DNA from: Alistipes sp.
GTDB lineage: Bacteria > Bacteroidota > Bacteroidia > Bacteroidales > Rikenellaceae
Direction of reading: 5' to 3'
Length of the DNA: 64,000 nt
Assembly: GCA_020026415.1 (NCBI GenBank)
Contig: JAHHQL010000004.1
Span: 35,772 to 99,771, forward strand
Shown here piece by piece: positions 48,731 to 56,682 of this stretch (positions are counted from its first letter, which is position 1; every line of letters begins with the position of its first letter). The position numbers and the translations under genes were made by a program. The notes under the pieces were generated by a model that worked only from the letters and a program-made list of their open reading frames with translations, ran no database searches and was not told the DNA's origin.

Positions 48731-50710
48731 TTAGCGGAGTTCCATCTCGTCGATCAGATAACCGGCGTTACCGACGCGCTCGATGAGGAACAGCACATAA
48801 CGGATATCCACGGCGATGTTGCGGCACTTGACGGGATCGTATGCCACATCGCTCATCGTCGAGAGCCATGTGCGGTCGAAGTTGATGCCGATCAGTTCGC
48901 CTTTGCCGTTGATCATCGGCGAACCCGAATTGCCTCCCGTGGTGTGGGGCGTGGCAAGGAAGCAGACGGGGACGGTCTTGCGCCCGTTCATCTCGATGCC
49001 CCAACGGCCGTAATCCTTGGCCTTGTAGAGGTCGCGCAACGACTGCGGGATGTCGTAGTCGTAGATTTCGGGGTTGTCCTTGGCGATGATGCCGTCCAGC
49101 GTGGTCTGCGGGTAGTGATACTCGCCGTCGCGGTACTCGTAGCCCTTCACCGAACCGTATGCCACACGCAGCGTGAGGTTGGCATCGGGATAGAAGGCGC
49201 GGGTGGTGTCCCACTCCTGAAGGCCGCGGACATAGACCGTATAGAGTTCGCTCAGGTGTTTCGAATTGAGGTTACGCAGGTCACGGCCGTCGAGTTCCAG
49301 TTCGCCGCCGATCTTCTTCATCTGGGCCATGATCGACTCGCGGAGCGGTGCCGACTCTTCGTTCTTGCCGTTCCAGATCTCCTCGAAGATCTTCTCGCCG
49401 TAAGCCTCAGGCGAGCCTGCTTTCTTCACACCCTCCGTGAAGAGCGGAGAGCGGTAAGCCTCCGGGCAACGTGTGGCGTACTCCTTGAACAGGAGGCGGA
49501 ACAGGTCGCGTTCGGTCTCCTCGCGCTGTGCGAAGCAAACTTCCCGACGTTCTGCGTCGGTGTATTTTTCGGGAAGGGTCAGCAGGGTCTCGATCGTCAT
49601 CTCGCGGGCGAAGTAAGCGTCCATGATGCGGGCATATTCCTTCTTCAGATCGGCGACGATCGTCTTGTATTCGGGGCGGTTTTGTGCCCATGCCTCGAAC
49701 TGACGCTCGTAGATGCGTTTCTTATCGACGGTCTTGTTGTTGATCCCCAACACGCGACCCTGCCATTTTTTCCAAGCATTGGCGATCCACACGTATTTCG
49801 AGGCGTAGTGGATACGCAGGGCGGGATCCGCCTCCTGTGCCTTGCCGATGATGTTCAGACGCTCGGTGCGGATGGCGATTTTCGCCGGATCGGAACGCTC
49901 GGCAAGGTATGCCACATCGTCCGAGAGGATATACTCCTGTGTGTTGCCCGGAAAACCGTAGATCATCGTGAAATCACCCTCCCTGATGCCCTTGGTCGAG
50001 ATGGGGAAGAAGCGTTTCGGGGTGTAGGGTACGTTGTCGGGCGAATAAGCGGCGGGTTTGTTGTTTTTGTCGGCATAGATGCGGAAGATCGAGAAATCGC
50101 CCGTATGGCGCGGCCAGATCCAGTTGTCGGTATCGCCGCCGAACTTGCCGATCGACGACTGGGGTGCACCCACGAGGCGCACGTCGTCGAACTGCTCGTA
50201 AACGAACAGGAACTGCTGGTTGCCGTAGTACATCTGTTCGATCGAAGCCTTGTAGCCTGCGCCTTCCTTCGAGGCCTCCTCGATGATCTTCGCAGCCTCC
50301 TCGCCCTTTGCAAGGCGGTCGGTGACATCCTCCATGCGTACGAGGAAACGGACGTTGAGCCCTTCGTTGGGGAGTTCCTCTTCCAGCGAGCGTGCCCAGA
50401 AGCCGTAGGTCAGATAGTCGTGCTCGATGGTCGAGTGTGCCTGAATGGCATCATAACCGCAGTGGTGGTTCGTGAGGATCAGACCGCGATTCGAGACGAG
50501 TTCTGCGGTACAGCCGCCGTCGAACAGCACCACGGCATCTTTCAAAGAGGCCTGATTGATCGAGTAGATGTCCTCGGCCGTGAGTTGGAAGCCTTTCGCG
50601 CGCATATCGTCGATACGGCTCGAAATCAGGCTCGGAAGCCACATGCCCTCATCGGCCCGAACGGGCAGGAATAGGAGGGTTGCGAACAGAATGAGTAAGT
50701 AGCGTTTCAT
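48731..50710 (-). CDS. S46 family dipeptidyl-peptidase, DPP11-like (Asp/Glu) specificity
   Basis: 659 residues with a signal peptide (about 1-18, ending LPVRA before DEGMW). The catalytic His is H83 in TNHHCGYD, the Asp in HTGDFSIFR and the Ser is S595 in GGNSGSP. Eighteen residues after the serine stands Arg613 (INFDRTW), the position of Arg673 in P. gingivalis DPP11, predicting preference for acidic P1 residues. It is about 55 residues shorter than the DPP7-like paralogue at 6741-8888, the difference lying between His and Ser, in the helical cap. It is the last gene of a seven-gene operon, 3 bp after maf. Confidence 0.92.
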   Translation of the reverse strand: MKRYLLILFATLLFLPVRADEGMWLPSLISSRIDDMRAKGFQLTAEDIYSINQASLKDAVVLFDGGCTAELVSNRGLILTNHHCGYDAIQAHSTIEHDYLTYGFWARSLEEELPNEGLNVRFLVRMEDVTDRLAKGEEAAKIIEEASKEGAGYKASIEQMYYGNQQFLFVYEQFDDVRLVGAPQSSIGKFGGDTDNWIWPRHTGDFSIFRIYADKNNKPAAYSPDNVPYTPKRFFPISTKGIREGDFTMIYGFPGNTQEYILSDDVAYLAERSDPAKIAIRTERLNIIGKAQEADPALRIHYASKYVWIANAWKKWQGRVLGINNKTVDKKRIYERQFEAWAQNRPEYKTIVADLKKEYARIMDAYFAREMTIETLLTLPEKYTDAERREVCFAQREETERDLFRLLFKEYATRCPEAYRSPLFTEGVKKAGSPEAYGEKIFEEIWNGKNEESAPLRESIMAQMKKIGGELELDGRDLRNLNSKHLSELYTVYVRGLQEWDTTRAFYPDANLTLRVAYGSVKGYEYRDGEYHYPQTTLDGIIAKDNPEIYDYDIPQSLRDLYKAKDYGRWGIEMNGRKTVPVCFLATPHTTGGNSGSPMINGKGELIGINFDRTWLSTMSDVAYDPVKCRNIAVDIRYVLFLIERVGNAGYLIDEMELR

Positions 50711-50713
50711 AGG

Positions 50714-51319
50714 TCAGTTTTTATTTATAAAGTTGTTTAATTCGGTGTAAACCCGCTGTACGGGAAGTCCCATCACGTTGTAGAACGATCCTTCGATGCG
50801 TTCGATGGCGATGTATCCGATCCATTCCTGAATGCCGTATGCACCCGCCTTGTCGTAGGGGCGGCAGGTGTCGATGTAGTGGCAGATCTCCTCGTCGCTC
50901 AATGCCCGAAACCACACCCGGCTCTCCGAAGAGAAGGTTTTTGTCCGGGTGGCGGAGCGGAGCGTGACACCCGTCACGACCTTGTGGCTGTGTCCCGACA
51001 GCGAGCGGAGCATCGCGCAGGCCTGTGCGCGGTCGCGGGGTTTGCCGAGGACACCCTCCCTGCCGATCACGACCGTGTCGGCCGTCAGGAGGATCTCGTT
51101 CGGGGCGAGCGGCGTGGGGCAGGCTTCGCTTTTGAGGCGCGAAAGGTAGGCGGGAACCTCTTCCGCGGGAAGTGTCGCAGGGTAGATCTCTTCGCAGGGA
51201 TAGCGGTCTGCCAATTCAAATTTTAGAGTGCACCCTTCCAAAAGTTCCCGCCGGCGCGGGGACTGCGAGGCGAGGATCAGACGGTAGGATTTCAGTCGTT
51301 CGTTGAGCAGCATGGTCAT
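50714..51319 (-). CDS. Maf-like nucleotide pyrophosphatase
   Basis: 201 residues. Maf proteins hydrolyse dTTP, UTP or modified pyrimidine nucleotides and have been tied to septum inhibition. The N-terminal LILASQSPRRRELL and the catalytic region EILLTADTVVIGREGVLGKP (general base Asp) are family hallmarks; YDKAGAYGIQEW and YNVMGLPVQRV follow. These favour the YhdE (dTTP/UTP) subtype. The ATG at 51319 overlaps the stop of the FAH gene by 4 bp, supporting this start. Confidence 0.93.
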   Translation of the reverse strand: MTMLLNERLKSYRLILASQSPRRRELLEGCTLKFELADRYPCEEIYPATLPAEEVPAYLSRLKSEACPTPLAPNEILLTADTVVIGREGVLGKPRDRAQACAMLRSLSGHSHKVVTGVTLRSATRTKTFSSESRVWFRALSDEEICHYIDTCRPYDKAGAYGIQEWIGYIAIERIEGSFYNVMGLPVQRVYTELNNFINKN

Positions 51320-51951
51320 CGGATTTCAAAGTCCAACAAGGGGCGACCTTCGAGCGAGGCCGTAAGGCGGTCTCCCGGCTTGACGGAACCCGTGCCTGCG
51401 GGAGTGCCCGTATAGATCAGATCGCCGATCTTCAGGGTTACAAATTCCGAAAGGCGGGCGATGATCCGATCTACCTTGAAGAGCATTTCGGCGGTATTGC
51501 CCCTCTGGCGGCATTCGCCGTTCACGTCGAGCGTAAAGTTCAGTTCCTGAATGCCCTTGCCGAGGTCTTCGAGGCGGACAAATTCGGGCGACAGGGCTGC
51601 CGAATGGTCGAATGCCTTGGCCTGTTCCCAAGGAAGACCTTCGCGGATGGCGCGCCGTTGGAGGTCGCGTGCCGTGAAGTCGATGCCGAGCCCCGCCTCA
51701 TCGTAGTAGCGGTGGGCGAATCGTTCGGAGATGCAGCGTCCCACGCGGTTGATCCTGACGACCAATTCGCATTCGTATTCGCACTCCTCGGTGAATCGCG
51801 GGATATAGAACGGATCGTTATTGCGCAACAGAGCCGTGTCGGGTTTCAGGAACCAGATCAACTCCTCAGGGCATTGTTCCGAAGAACCCACCGAGAGGTG
51901 TTGTTCGGTGACGTGTGCGGCATAGTTGCGTCCGATGCAGAATATCTTCAT
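51316..51951 (-). CDS. Fumarylacetoacetate hydrolase family protein
   Basis: 211 residues. The short FAH fold without the N-terminal SH3 domain. Motifs: IGRNYAAHV (about 6-14), the metal-binding ECELVVRI, GIDFTARDLQ and LIYTGTPAGTGSVKPGD near the C-terminus. Members hydrolyse C-C bonds of acylpyruvates or decarboxylate oxaloacetate; YcgM/FAHD1-type acylpyruvase or oxaloacetate decarboxylase is the best guess. It overlaps maf by 4 bp and follows lpxB by 6 bp. Confidence 0.88.
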   Translation of the reverse strand: MKIFCIGRNYAAHVTEQHLSVGSSEQCPEELIWFLKPDTALLRNNDPFYIPRFTEECEYECELVVRINRVGRCISERFAHRYYDEAGLGIDFTARDLQRRAIREGLPWEQAKAFDHSAALSPEFVRLEDLGKGIQELNFTLDVNGECRQRGNTAEMLFKVDRIIARLSEFVTLKIGDLIYTGTPAGTGSVKPGDRLTASLEGRPLLDFEIR

Positions 51952-51957
51952 GGTTGT

Positions 51958-53103
51958 TTAGTTTTTGCAGGCGGTTTCCTCTCTGAGGATCGAGGTCATG
52001 CGGCGGGCGAAGCGGTCGGCGACTCCCGTACCGCCCATGATGCGTTTGAGTTCGGCGAAATCGTCGATCATGCGTTGGCGTTTTTCGCCGCCCTTGACAA
52101 TCGCGCGGAGTTCGCGTTCGGCGCGCGTGATGTCCAGATCCGACTGGATGATCTCGGCAACGGATTCGCGTTGCAGGTTGAGGTTCACGAGCGACACCCA
52201 CTTGACACTCAGCACGTAGGGTTGCAGTTTGACCTGAAACCACAGCGTGCGATAGACCACCACTTCGGGGATGCCTAAAAGGGCGCACTCCAAGGTCGCC
52301 GTACCCGATGTCACGACGGCGGCTTCGGCGACGGCAAGGGTTTCGTAGGTCTGGTTGCAGACGTAGCGGATGTCGCTGCCCTGCATGTATTGTTCGTAGA
52401 GCGGGCGTTCGATCCACGGCACGCCCGCCACGACAAACTGATGGTCGGGGAACTTCCGGCTCAAAAGAGCCATCAGCGGCAGGTTATCGCGGATCTCGCC
52501 ACGGCGGCTGCCTGCCAAAAGCGCGATGATCGGGCGGTTGTCGAGGCTGTTGCGTTGGCGGAACTCCTCGGCGGAGGGCAATCCGGGACGGCGTGCCTCG
52601 ATGGCATCGACCAGCGGATTCCCTTCGAAAATGGGTTGCAGTCCCTTCTTCGAAAAATATTCCTTTTCAAAGGGGAAGATGATGAAGAGGCGATCGACGT
52701 ATTTGCGGATCGACTTCACGCGCCACTCGCGCCATGCCCAAACCTTGGGGGCGATGTAGTAGAAGGTGCGGATGCCGTTTTTGTGTGCCCACTCGGCCAT
52801 CTTCATGTTGAAGCCGGGGTAGTCGATCAGGATCAGCACATCGGGGCGGTACTGGGCCACATCCCGACGGCACTCCTCCATCTGTCGGCGGATCGTACCC
52901 AAGTTCTTCAGCACCTGCACGATACCGAAAAATGAGGTTTCACGGTAGTGTTTGCGCAGGTTCTCCTTACCGCCCGCCTCGGCCATGAGATCGCCGCCCC
53001 AGAACCGAAATTTGGCGGCGGGGTCTTCGCGTTTGAGGCCGCGGATGAGGTTCGAGCCGTGAAGGTCGCCCGAAGGCTCGCCTGCTATGAGGTAATATCG
53101 CAT
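51958..53103 (-). CDS. lpxB: Lipid-A-disaccharide synthase
   Basis: 381 residues. LpxB, a GT19 glycosyltransferase at the inner membrane, joins UDP-2,3-diacylglucosamine and lipid X to form the lipid A disaccharide. Family motifs: AGEPSGDLHGSNLI (about 7-20), DYPGFNMKMAEWAHKNGI, KVWAWREWRVKSIRKYVD, LPLM/AGSRRGEI and, near residue 265, VVTSGTATLECALLGIP. Length is standard. It lies between trmD (15 bp) and the FAH gene (6 bp). Confidence 0.97.
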   Translation of the reverse strand: MRYYLIAGEPSGDLHGSNLIRGLKREDPAAKFRFWGGDLMAEAGGKENLRKHYRETSFFGIVQVLKNLGTIRRQMEECRRDVAQYRPDVLILIDYPGFNMKMAEWAHKNGIRTFYYIAPKVWAWREWRVKSIRKYVDRLFIIFPFEKEYFSKKGLQPIFEGNPLVDAIEARRPGLPSAEEFRQRNSLDNRPIIALLAGSRRGEIRDNLPLMALLSRKFPDHQFVVAGVPWIERPLYEQYMQGSDIRYVCNQTYETLAVAEAAVVTSGTATLECALLGIPEVVVYRTLWFQVKLQPYVLSVKWVSLVNLNLQRESVAEIIQSDLDITRAERELRAIVKGGEKRQRMIDDFAELKRIMGGTGVADRFARRMTSILREETACKN

Positions 53104-53118
53104 AATGTGCTTAAAGGT

Positions 53119-53802
53119 TTATTCCAGCCCCTCCAAAAGGTCGGGACGGAGGGTTCGTGTGCGTTCGTAGGCCTGTTCGTCCTGCCACTTTTCGATCTCG
53201 GCAAAGTTGCCCGAAAGCAATACATCGGGCACTTTCCAGCCGCGGAACTCCGCAGGGCGCGTATAGATCGGCGGGGCGAGCAGATTGTCTTGGAACGAGT
53301 CGGTGAGTGCCGAGGCCTCGTCCCCGATTGCGCCCGGCAAAAGGCGTACCACCGAGTCGGCAATGATGCACGCCGCCAATTCGCCTCCCGTCAGCACGTA
53401 GTCGCCGATCGAAATCTCGCGCGTGATGAGGTGTTCGCGGATGCGGTGGTCGATGCCCTTGTAGTGACCGCACAAAATGATGATGTTTTCCAACGTCGAG
53501 AGGCGGTTGGCCTCGTGCTGGTTATATCGGATGCCGTCGGGCGAGGTGTAGATCACCTCGTCGTAGTGGCGTTCCGACTGCAACTTCCCGATCAGCTCGA
53601 AGACGGGTTCGCATTTCATCACCATGCCCGCCTCTCCGCCGAAGGGATAGTCGTCGGTCGTCTTGCGCTTGTCGTGTGCGTAGTCGTGGAGGTTGTGGAT
53701 CACAATCTCCACAAGTCCCTTGTCCTGTGCCCGTTTCAGGATGGATTCGCCCAGAGGCGACGCCACCAGTTCGGGTACAACCGTAATAATATCTATGCGC
53801 AT
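53119..53802 (-). CDS. trmD: tRNA (guanine-37-N1)-methyltransferase TrmD
   Basis: 227 residues. TrmD methylates G37 next to the anticodon, preventing +1 frameshifts. The SPOUT knot motifs are visible: DDYPFGGEAGMVMK (about 51-64), ILCGHYKGIDHRI, and SIGDYVLTGGELAA. Length is normal. Unlike in many bacteria it is not next to rpsP, rimM or rplS but between an FkbM methyltransferase (4 bp) and lpxB (15 bp). Confidence 0.97.
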   Translation of the reverse strand: MRIDIITVVPELVASPLGESILKRAQDKGLVEIVIHNLHDYAHDKRKTTDDYPFGGEAGMVMKCEPVFELIGKLQSERHYDEVIYTSPDGIRYNQHEANRLSTLENIIILCGHYKGIDHRIREHLITREISIGDYVLTGGELAACIIADSVVRLLPGAIGDEASALTDSFQDNLLAPPIYTRPAEFRGWKVPDVLLSGNFAEIEKWQDEQAYERTRTLRPDLLEGLE

Positions 53803-53806
53803 AGTC

Positions 53807-54538
53807 TTACTCCTTGTATCTGAATATAATATCTTTTTCGCTGTCGGATTTCAGGGGAACTTCCTCGCCGTGTTCGAGTGTGAAACCCCGGTAGCCCATG
53901 ATCTCGAAGAAATGGACGATCTTGGGGCGGTTCTCGCCACCCGTCTCGATCAGAACGGTCGGGTGGAAGCGTTTCAGAAGGTCGCGCATTTCCGACATCA
54001 CGATCCATTCGTAACCCTCGATGTCGCACTTGATGAAATCGAGGCGGTCGAGGCGGTCGAAAAGTTCGCTGCCGCGGCGCATCTCGGCCGTAAATTCCAC
54101 TTCGCTGTGTGTGCCTTTGCCCTCGACACGGTTCTGACCCGTTCCGAAATAGCCGTTGGCGCGGGGCGTGTCGTTGCCCATTCGGATCGTCGCGTTCTCT
54201 TCGCCCAAGGCGTAGGGCAGGATCTCGACGTTGTGGCAGTGGCGCAGGTTGCGGCGCAGCACCTTGAGGATCACGGGCACGGGCTCTACGGCGTAGAGTT
54301 TGCCGTGGCGACCCGCAAGATGCGACAGCGTATGGGCGTAGTATCCCAAATTCGCACCGATGTCGATCGCCACATCGCCGCGTGCGACGAGTTTCGAGAG
54401 GTGATAAACATACTCCGTGGCAGGATTCCGCCGACCGATTCCGAGGCGGATGCTCCAGAAGAAAAGACGGCTCACGACCCGAAGATAGCCCTCCAGCGAG
54501 AGCATTCTGTACAGCAGTTTATGAACGAGTGTTCCCAA
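53807..54538 (-). CDS. FkbM family SAM-dependent methyltransferase
   Basis: 243 residues. A Rossmann methyltransferase with motif I AIDIGANLGYYAHTL (about 57-71), the acidic VEPVP at the end of strand 2, and FIKCDIEGYEWIVM typical of FkbM proteins, which often O-methylate sugars or antibiotics. Substrate unknown; the position beside lpxB suggests an envelope glycan, but that is inference. The start given is TTG at 54538, 12 bp after the upstream stop; ATG 54505 (MLSLEG) is an alternative. Confidence 0.85.
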   Translation of the reverse strand: MGTLVHKLLYRMLSLEGYLRVVSRLFFWSIRLGIGRRNPATEYVYHLSKLVARGDVAIDIGANLGYYAHTLSHLAGRHGKLYAVEPVPVILKVLRRNLRHCHNVEILPYALGEENATIRMGNDTPRANGYFGTGQNRVEGKGTHSEVEFTAEMRRGSELFDRLDRLDFIKCDIEGYEWIVMSEMRDLLKRFHPTVLIETGGENRPKIVHFFEIMGYRGFTLEHGEEVPLKSDSEKDIIFRYKE

Positions 54539-54550
54539 TTCGGCGCGGAT

Positions 54551-55219
54551 TTAGTTCTTGTAATTGACCTCGTTGTTCAGCACCTCGGTGACGAACGGAT
54601 TGTAGAGGCTTTCGTGTCCGAGGTCGGTGGCAGGGCCGTGACCCGGATAGACCTGGGTGCGATCTCCCAAGGGGATGATCTGTTCGAGGATCGAGCGCAT
54701 GATCCACGAATAATCGCCACCCGGAAGATCCGTACGGCCGATGCTCTCGCGGAAAAGCGTGTCGCCCGTGAACAGCACGCCCTCTTTCGGTTCGAGGATT
54801 GCCACATGGCCGGGCGTATGTCCCGGTGTGGGGAGGATGCGGAGTGTCGTATTGCCGAAGGTGATCTCCTTCAGGGGATCAAGGTCGATGTCGATCGAGG
54901 GCATCTGGCCGACCTTTACGCCGAAGATCGAACCCGACGTTGCGGCGTTGTCCAAAAGGAACTGATCCTTTCGGGACATCGCAAACGGAATCCCGTAGCG
55001 CGTCTTGAGGTGGACGGCTCCCATCGTATGGTCGAAATGGCCGTGGGTATTGACGATCATCGTCGGTCGGATGTTGTGATCGGCGATGAAATTGTCCAAT
55101 ATGGAGTTTTCTTTGTCGTTGCAGTTTCCCGCATCAATGACGATTCCTTCCCCGGTTTCGTCCCACACCACATAGGTGTTTTCCTGAACGGGGTTGAATT
55201 GCAGACAGGCGATTTTCAT
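54551..55219 (-). CDS. Metallo-beta-lactamase fold hydrolase (glyoxalase II-like)
   Basis: 222 residues. Metal motif THGHFDHTMG (about 57-66), then the third-ligand His in TPGHTPGH, the bridging Asp in LFTGDTLF and the last His in YPGHGPATD. This order is that of the YcbL/glyoxalase II-type thioester hydrolases. The physiological substrate is not evident. It is the first gene of a seven-gene operon ending with the DPP11-like gene. Confidence 0.9.
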   Translation of the reverse strand: MKIACLQFNPVQENTYVVWDETGEGIVIDAGNCNDKENSILDNFIADHNIRPTMIVNTHGHFDHTMGAVHLKTRYGIPFAMSRKDQFLLDNAATSGSIFGVKVGQMPSIDIDLDPLKEITFGNTTLRILPTPGHTPGHVAILEPKEGVLFTGDTLFRESIGRTDLPGGDYSWIMRSILEQIIPLGDRTQVYPGHGPATDLGHESLYNPFVTEVLNNEVNYKN

Positions 55220-55335
55220 CTGTTGTGTTGTAATTTACAATCGTTTGCACGGCTCGCGGAAGGGTCCCCGTTTACTTGGCATCCTGCTTTGGGGTGTCGT
55301 GGGGGCGGTTTTTCGCGGCTCGTAATTATCTCGGA

Positions 55336-55343
55336 CAAAGATA
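55336..55343 (-). promoter_or_regulatory. -7 element of the seven-gene operon
   Basis: TATCTTTG on the minus strand (55343-55336), about 116 bp before the ATG at 55219. No TTTG at 18-21 bp. The leader of about 110 nt is G/C-rich; no defined element recognised. Confidence 0.6.
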
Positions 55344-55443
55344 ATGTTTTTTGGCGGATTTTGCCTACCTTTCTCCGCGAATCGCAAAATTGAGGCTCAA
55401 AGTCGTTTCGGGCGGAGATTTTGCACGCGAAAATCGAAGGAAA

Positions 55444-56604
55444 ATGTACGGTTTAAAAAGATTAATTCGTAAATACGGACTTTTGAGTGCCGCCGTGGTG
55501 TTTGCACTCACGATGTTGGTGAGTTGTTCGCTGTTGAAGGTGTCGGTTTCGACGGGCGATCCGCTTCCCAAGGAGATGATGAATACGCGGGTTATGACCC
55601 GCGGTTTCTATTACGACATGGCTTCGGAGGTGGCGCGTGCCGCCGATTCGATTGCCGAGGGTGCGCCGATGGCAACCCGTATTGCCGTGACGCGGTGGAA
55701 AATCCGTGCCACGCGAGCCGGTGTGACCGCCGCCATGCAGGGTATTCCCGATGTGGCGTTGGCCGACATGTGGATTCTGTGTCGCCGCATGAACGAGGAT
55801 TTTGCCAATCTGCCCGATTCGCTGCTCTTCGGCGAGCGGAGTGCGATTGCGCGTCGTGTCGCCGACCGTCTGGATCTCAAAGCGGAGGATTTGGCGCGGG
55901 ATGTGCTTTCGGGCGAGCGTTTTTCGCTGATGAAGCGGTTTGTAAAGCAACAACTTGAGAACGATCCCGCAGCCACTGCCGAGAACGGGGCGGCCAACAC
56001 GACCCTCGCGTGGATGGAGTTCCTCAAAAAGGAGGGGGTCGATCCGGGTTACGCCACGGGTACGATTGCCGAGGTGTTGTCGGATGTGAACGACCGCATC
56101 AGCGGACAGACCCAGCAGATCTCGAACAGCCTCGGATGGACGAAGGAGGTGATCGAAATGCAGTTGAGTCAGGACAGCGTGCGTGCCGAAATCGGGGCGC
56201 AGTTGGATTCGCTGGAGCGCAATTTCGACCGACTGGTCATCGTGGCGGAGCATCTGCCCGAAATCTCGGACAAGATGATGGAGAGCATGGGCGAAGAGTT
56301 GAATTTCTTCGTGGAGGCGATTGATGCGTCGGTCAATAACGTGTTTCTCGAAACCGACCGTCAGCGTCGTGAACTTCAGGCATTTGTGACCCGCGAGCGC
56401 GAGGCGATGACCGAAGAACTGAAAAAATCCGCCACGGAGGTCGTCCGCAACACGCTGGATGCCGTGCCGGGCGTGATGGGCGAGGTGATGCTCTATGTCG
56501 TACTGGGTATTCTGGTGCTGGTGGGTGTGCCGTTCGGCTTGGGATTCTGGCTCGGCGGCGTCCGCCAAAAATACCGCAACCGCAAAGAAAACGACAAAAA
56601 ATAA
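55444..56604 (+). CDS. Envelope coiled-coil protein of unknown function
   Basis: 386 residues, not recognised. A hydrophobic N-terminus (about 12-27) ends in LVSC, a possible lipobox, or acts as a membrane anchor. The body is helical and acidic with probable coiled coil at about 225-345. One strong membrane helix (about 353-373, VVLGILVLVGVPFGLGFWLGG in two parts) lies near the C-terminus, followed by a short basic tail. The start is set at ATG 55444; a TTG-initiated extension of 31 residues crosses the divergent promoter. No enzyme motif seen. Possibly an envelope-spanning scaffold; that is only a suggestion from topology. Confidence 0.72.
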   Translation: MYGLKRLIRKYGLLSAAVVFALTMLVSCSLLKVSVSTGDPLPKEMMNTRVMTRGFYYDMASEVARAADSIAEGAPMATRIAVTRWKIRATRAGVTAAMQGIPDVALADMWILCRRMNEDFANLPDSLLFGERSAIARRVADRLDLKAEDLARDVLSGERFSLMKRFVKQQLENDPAATAENGAANTTLAWMEFLKKEGVDPGYATGTIAEVLSDVNDRISGQTQQISNSLGWTKEVIEMQLSQDSVRAEIGAQLDSLERNFDRLVIVAEHLPEISDKMMESMGEELNFFVEAIDASVNNVFLETDRQRRELQAFVTREREAMTEELKKSATEVVRNTLDAVPGVMGEVMLYVVLGILVLVGVPFGLGFWLGGVRQKYRNRKENDKK

Positions 56605-56623
56605 CGGCTTTTGAAATCGGCCG

Positions 56624-56655
56624 TTTGGTCGGCTTGGTGCAAATTCTTATCTTTG
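56624..56655 (+). promoter_or_regulatory. Promoter of rlmD
   Basis: TTTG (56624-56627), exactly 20 bp, TATCTTTG (56648-56655). A small inverted repeat AACGGC/GCCGTT at about 56613-56626 overlaps the -33 element. Confidence 0.85.
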
Positions 56656-56682
56656 CGCCTCGAAAGATAGCAAAATCACACA

